64,000 nt of DNA from Meinhardsimonia xiamenensis (GTDB lineage Bacteria > Pseudomonadota > Alphaproteobacteria > Rhodobacterales > Rhodobacteraceae), in the NCBI RefSeq assembly GCF_900102905.1, contig NZ_FNFV01000003.1:124001-188000 (forward strand), in the 5' to 3' direction. Below are positions 61,272 to 64,000 of this stretch, piece after piece (position 1 is the stretch's first letter; each line of letters opens with the position of its first letter). The notes below the pieces were generated by a model that did no database searches, was not told the DNA's origin, and saw only the letters and a program-made list of their open reading frames with translations. Both the position numbers and the translations under genes were made by a program.

Positions 61272-61865
61272 TCAGCGGGCGTGGTGCCAGGGGTTCTTCG
61301 GCTCCCGCTCCTCCGACAGCGACGGGCTGCGGCGCCTGGACAGCGCCTCGATGGCATCGGCCAGATGCACTTCGCCGATATGGTCGTCGTCGGCGGCGAG
61401 CCGCAGTCGGTGAGCCTCCATCAGCACCTCGGCGTGCGTCGCGCCCGCGGGCGGCTCGAACTTGTAGCAGGCGAGCTCGATCAGCAGGCCCAGAGGATCC
61501 TTGAAGTAGATCGAGTCCATGAAGCCGCGATCCCGCGGGCCGGAATGCCCGACGCCCCGCTCCTCGAGCCGTTCGGCGACCTGATTGAAGGTGGCGCGGC
61601 TGACCGCGAAGGCGAGGTGATGAACGCAGCCGGGGTCGGTCGGCGTGCGCCTGTGCACGGGCCGGCGCTGCTCATGCGTGAACACCGTGATCAGCCGCCC
61701 GTCGCCGGGATCGAAATAGAGATGCCCCTCTTCCGGGTCGTCGAGATTGGGCTGCTCGAACACGAAGGGCATGCCGAGCACCCCTTCCCAGAAATCTATG
61801 GTGCTCTGCCGGTCGGCACCGGTGAGCGTGATGTGGTGCACGCCCTGCACCTGCAGCTTGCGCAT
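61272..61865 (-). CDS. VOC-family (glyoxalase/dioxygenase-like) protein
   Basis: A 197-residue protein with two glyoxalase-like beta-alpha-beta-beta-beta modules. Metal-ligand candidates are HHITLTG (His10 or 11), GCVHHLAFAV near 80 and GLLIELACYKFEP near 127 with the C-terminal Glu. Module 1 carries FWEGVLGMPFVFEQPN. The family contains glyoxalase I, dioxygenases and resistance proteins; nothing here fixes the substrate. The C-terminal tail of about 60 residues is charged and outside the fold. It is divergent from the DUF1127 gene. Confidence 0.85.
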   Translation of the reverse strand: MRKLQVQGVHHITLTGADRQSTIDFWEGVLGMPFVFEQPNLDDPEEGHLYFDPGDGRLITVFTHEQRRPVHRRTPTDPGCVHHLAFAVSRATFNQVAERLEERGVGHSGPRDRGFMDSIYFKDPLGLLIELACYKFEPPAGATHAEVLMEAHRLRLAADDDHIGEVHLADAIEALSRRRSPSLSEEREPKNPWHHAR

Positions 61866-61957
61866 GTCTGATCCTCCTCGCCACCGAGCCTAGCGCATCG
61901 CTTCGGCGGGGGCACCTTCATTTGCCCCGCCATTTGCTCCGTTAGCGATCACGCTGC

Positions 61958-61974
61958 ATTGCAGAAACGGCAAT
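61958..61974. promoter_or_regulatory. LysR-type palindrome between the VOC and DUF1127 genes
   Basis: Perfect inverted repeat ATTGC-N7-GCAAT, a T-N11-A box typical of LysR operators. It overlaps an 11-base palindrome CTGCA-T-TGCAG (61954-61964) and lies near AGCG-ATCA-CGCT (61944-61955). It is about 92 bases before each of the divergent starts. Confidence 0.5.
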
Positions 61975-62066
61975 CCGGCCCTGCCGAGCCGGCATTTGTC
62001 CATGGCGCGGACGAGCGCCAGATTGAAGCCGTGAGGAGCCCATGTACCAAGGAAAGGGACAAGACG

Positions 62067-62231
62067 ATGAACGGCTTTTTCGACCAGCTCCGCGAGCGTG
62101 CCCGCAAGCGCGCCCTCTACCGCCGCACCGTGCGCGAGATCCGCTCGATGCCCGACAGCGTTGCCCGCGATCTCGGCATCTACCGCGGCGAGGCCGAGCG
62201 CATCGCGCGCGAGGCGGTTTACGGTCAATGA
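62067..62231 (+). CDS. DUF1127 small protein
   Basis: A 54-residue basic protein (MNGFFDQLRERARKRALYRR, then TVREIRSMPDSVARDLGIYR). The domain pattern of charged helix, R-x-x-P, DLGI-R and a short C-terminal tail is DUF1127. Members in alphaproteobacteria have been linked to RNA turnover, phosphate or stress responses, but the function here is unknown. GGAAAGG lies upstream of the ATG. The reading frame extends 36 codons upstream, with no matching sequence and a palindrome in it. Confidence 0.85.
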   Translation: MNGFFDQLRERARKRALYRRTVREIRSMPDSVARDLGIYRGEAERIAREAVYGQ

Positions 62232-62291
62232 CACCGAACCGACCGGGGCCGCAGCGGTTGCAGCGCGGCCCCCGGTCCATTCGCTTCCGCG

Positions 62292-62792
62292 CTATTCCGC
62301 GCGTCCGAGTTTCTCGTAGAGCGCCTTGCGCACACCGGGTGTGACGAACTTCGACACGTCACCGCCCAGCCGCGCGATCTCCTTGACCAGACGCGAGGCG
62401 ATCGCCTGATGCCGGGCCTCGGCCATCAGGAAGACCGTCTCGATGGAGCTGTCGAGCGCGCGGTTCATCCCCACCATCTGATATTCGTACTCGAAGTCGG
62501 CCACGGCGCGCAGCCCGCGCACGATCACCTTCGCCCCCACGTCATGGGCGCAGTCGATCAGCAGGTTCTCGAAGGGATGGGCAATGATTTCGGCGCCCGT
62601 GGCCCGCGCGAGCGTGCCGCATTCCTCCTCGATCATCGCCACCCGCTCCTCGAGGCTGAACATCGGCCCCTTGTCGCGGTTGACGGCGACGCCGATCACC
62701 AGCCGGTCGAAAAGCCGCGCCGCGCGTTCGATGATGTCGAGATGGCCCAGCGTCACCGGATCGAAGGTGCCGGGATAGAGAGCGATGCGCAT
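62292..62792 (-). CDS. coaD: Phosphopantetheine adenylyltransferase
   Basis: Fourth step of coenzyme A synthesis. The 166 residues have MRIALYPGTFDPVTLGHLDI with the nucleotidyltransferase (T/H)-x-G-H site, the phosphopantetheine-binding VIVRGLRAVADFEYEYQM and the SSTxVR-equivalent block AIASRLVKEIARLGG. GGGGAGG precedes the ATG at 62792. It is convergent with the DUF1127 gene. Confidence 0.95.
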   Translation of the reverse strand: MRIALYPGTFDPVTLGHLDIIERAARLFDRLVIGVAVNRDKGPMFSLEERVAMIEEECGTLARATGAEIIAHPFENLLIDCAHDVGAKVIVRGLRAVADFEYEYQMVGMNRALDSSIETVFLMAEARHQAIASRLVKEIARLGGDVSKFVTPGVRKALYEKLGRAE

Positions 62793-62879
62793 GTGCCTCC
62801 CCTGCGCCATTGGCGGTCCGCCGGCAACAGACGCCATCGCGCGCCCGGATGCAAGGCCCCGCCCGCGAACCGGGCCGGC

Positions 62880-63314
62880 TCAGTGGCCCATGATCATGCC
62901 GGTGAGCGCTTCCTTCTCCATCGAAAGCTCGTCGAGGCGCGCCTTGACCACATCTCCGATGGAGATCAGCCCGATCATGCGGTCTCCCTCGACAACCGGC
63001 ATGTGCCGGAAGCGCCCCTCGGTCATGCGCGACAGGATCTCGTCCGCCTTCTGGTCTGCGGTGCAGGTGACAGGCTCGCGGGTCATGATTGTGTCGACGG
63101 TGGTGCGCAGGCAGGCGTCGCCCGACCTGCCCAGCTCGCGCACGATGTCGCGTTCGGAGATGATCCCCTCCGGCCGCTCGCCGTCGGAGGAGACGACCAG
63201 CGCCCCGATGCGCTTCTCGGAGAGGATCCGCGCCGCCTCCGACACCGGCGCGTCCGGCCGAATGGTGGCCACGCTCTGGTCGCCCTTGGCTTTCAGGATC
63301 TGCTTGACGAGCAT
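62880..63314 (-). CDS. Two-CBS-domain protein
   Basis: A 144-residue protein made of a tandem CBS (Bateman) pair, about 8-65 and 75-130, with the repeats RIGALVVSSDGERPEGIISE and RFRHMPVVEGDRMIGLISIG. Such stand-alone pairs bind adenine nucleotides and act as energy sensors or as regulators of unknown partners. No effector domain is fused to it. GGAGGA lies upstream of the ATG. Confidence 0.9.
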   Translation of the reverse strand: MLVKQILKAKGDQSVATIRPDAPVSEAARILSEKRIGALVVSSDGERPEGIISERDIVRELGRSGDACLRTTVDTIMTREPVTCTADQKADEILSRMTEGRFRHMPVVEGDRMIGLISIGDVVKARLDELSMEKEALTGMIMGH

Positions 63315-63369
63315 GTCGTTTTCCTCCTCCGTCAGTTGCCGACAGCGTCGCGTCGGCCGCAGCGGTCTG

Positions 63370-64000
63370 TCAAGCCTTTGTCATGTCCTGCAGCCGCGCC
63401 ACTTCGGCCGGAAGCGCCTCGAGCAATGCGGCGGCAAAACGGTTGAGCCGTTCCACGCGCCGGTCGTCGGCATGGCGGACGAGATAGAAGCTGCGGGTGA
63501 GGGCGATTTCCTCGGGCAATACCCTTACCACCCGCGGGGCGAAGGGCAGGGCGAAGTCATGCACGATGCCGAGCCCGGCCCCCTCGCGGATCGCGGCCAG
63601 CTGCACCGGCACCGAATTGGAGGCCAGATGCACCCGCTCGGCGCCGATCTCGTCAAGATAGTCAAGCTCGCGGTCGAAGATCATGTCCGGGATGTAGCCG
63701 ACGATGCGGTGACCCTTCAGATCGGCCCGCGAGCGGATTGGCGGGTTGCGGCGCAGATAGGCACGGTGGGCGGCCAGATGCAGCTGATAGTCGGTGATCT
63801 TCTGCACGGTCAGCCGGCCCGACGACGGTGGGCTCACCGCAATGGCCATGTCCGCCTCGCGCTTGGAGAGGTTGAAAACGCGCGGCAGTGCCACGATCTG
63901 GATGTCGAGATCGGGGTTTTCGGCGCCGATGCGGGCGCAGATCTGCGGCAGGAGATAGTTGGCGCAGCCGTCCGGCGCGCCGATGCGCACCTGCCCGCCG
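63370..64000 (-). CDS. LysR-family transcriptional regulator (N-terminus beyond window)
   Basis: The open frame runs off the window edge (210 residues visible), so only the periplasmic-binding-protein-like effector domain is seen. It begins with VRIGAPDGCANYLLP, then LLPQICARIGAENPDLDIQI, SNSVPVQLAAIREGAGLGIV and the C-terminal helix. The N-terminal helix-turn-helix would lie beyond 64000. The effector and target are unknown. It lies about 1.4 kb from the LysR-type palindrome at 61958, which may or may not be its site. Confidence 0.85.
   Translation of the reverse strand, partial: GGQVRIGAPDGCANYLLPQICARIGAENPDLDIQIVALPRVFNLSKREADMAIAVSPPSSGRLTVQKITDYQLHLAAHRAYLRRNPPIRSRADLKGHRIVGYIPDMIFDRELDYLDEIGAERVHLASNSVPVQLAAIREGAGLGIVHDFALPFAPRVVRVLPEEIALTRSFYLVRHADDRRVERLNRFAAALLEALPAEVARLQDMTKA

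Noticed and set aside
61959-62066. A 36-codon N-terminal extension of the DUF1127 frame
   Set aside because: The extension overlaps the palindrome, has no homology to the family, and a ribosome site precedes the shorter start at 62067.

Overview
The window is a 64-kb stretch of GC-rich bacterial chromosome. Gene content and order point to an alphaproteobacterium of the Rhodobacterales (Rhodobacter/Roseobacter group). The supporting evidence is: tldD next to coxB, followed by ctaB, a small CoxF-like gene, ctaG, ctaE, surf1, thrC and an M16 peptidase; ddl-ftsQ-ftsA-ftsZ-lpxC-bamD-recN; GAAC/GTTC-N7 direct-repeat LexA sites; DUF1127; and a dispersed intergenic repeat built on a CCAAATACCC core. 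I saw no rRNA, tRNA, CRISPR array, insertion sequence or prophage. The species cannot be named from this sequence.

Layout. 1-5.4 kb: the 3' part of a ligase-associated DEXH helicase with its PdeM phosphoesterase, a PaaI-type thioesterase, sdaA, a small monooxygenase-fold protein and a DUF454 membrane protein. 5.6-11.8 kb: rpiA, gor, then a membrane-quality-control run hflK-hflC-DUF2065-degP closed by an intrinsic terminator. 11.9-14.1 kb: a peptidoglycan-binding lipoprotein, a stand-alone DnaE2-type OB-fold gene with a LexA box abutting its start codon, a 2Fe-2S ferredoxin and an exported FG-GAP protein. 14.2-24.1 kb: division and envelope genes murB, ddl, ftsQ, ftsA, ftsZ, lpxC, bamD and recN. 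24.1-27.4 kb (minus strand): lexA, moeA, moaC, trpC.

27.5-41.2 kb (minus strand): ybgC, a beta-hydroxyacid dehydrogenase, then a full Tad/Flp pilus locus. In transcription order the locus is flp2, flp1, cpaB, cpaC (secretin), an OmpA-like lipoprotein, cpaE, cpaF, tadB, tadC, tadD, a second TPR lipoprotein, cpaA and an AAA ATPase. Hairpins divide it into segments. 41.5-47.1 kb: scoB/scoA, topA and dprA. 47.2-58.8 kb: tldD diverging from the cytochrome c oxidase assembly run, then thrC, an M16 protease, a GNAT, an exported metallo-beta-lactamase-fold protein and an FAD-linked oxidase. 58.8-64 kb: a lipoprotein with a papain-like Cys-His-Asp set, apt, mtnP, a VOC protein, a DUF1127 protein, coaD, a two-CBS protein and the start-less end of a LysR regulator.

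Most genes are housekeeping and sit in tight, often overlapping operons. The most distinctive observations are regulatory. LexA boxes lie at lexA (three GAAC half-sites, with the -35 overlapping the moeA stop codon) and at the DnaE2-derived OB-fold gene, which appears leaderless and SOS-controlled. Four copies of a structured intergenic repeat and a LysR-type palindrome upstream of the DUF1127 gene also stand out.
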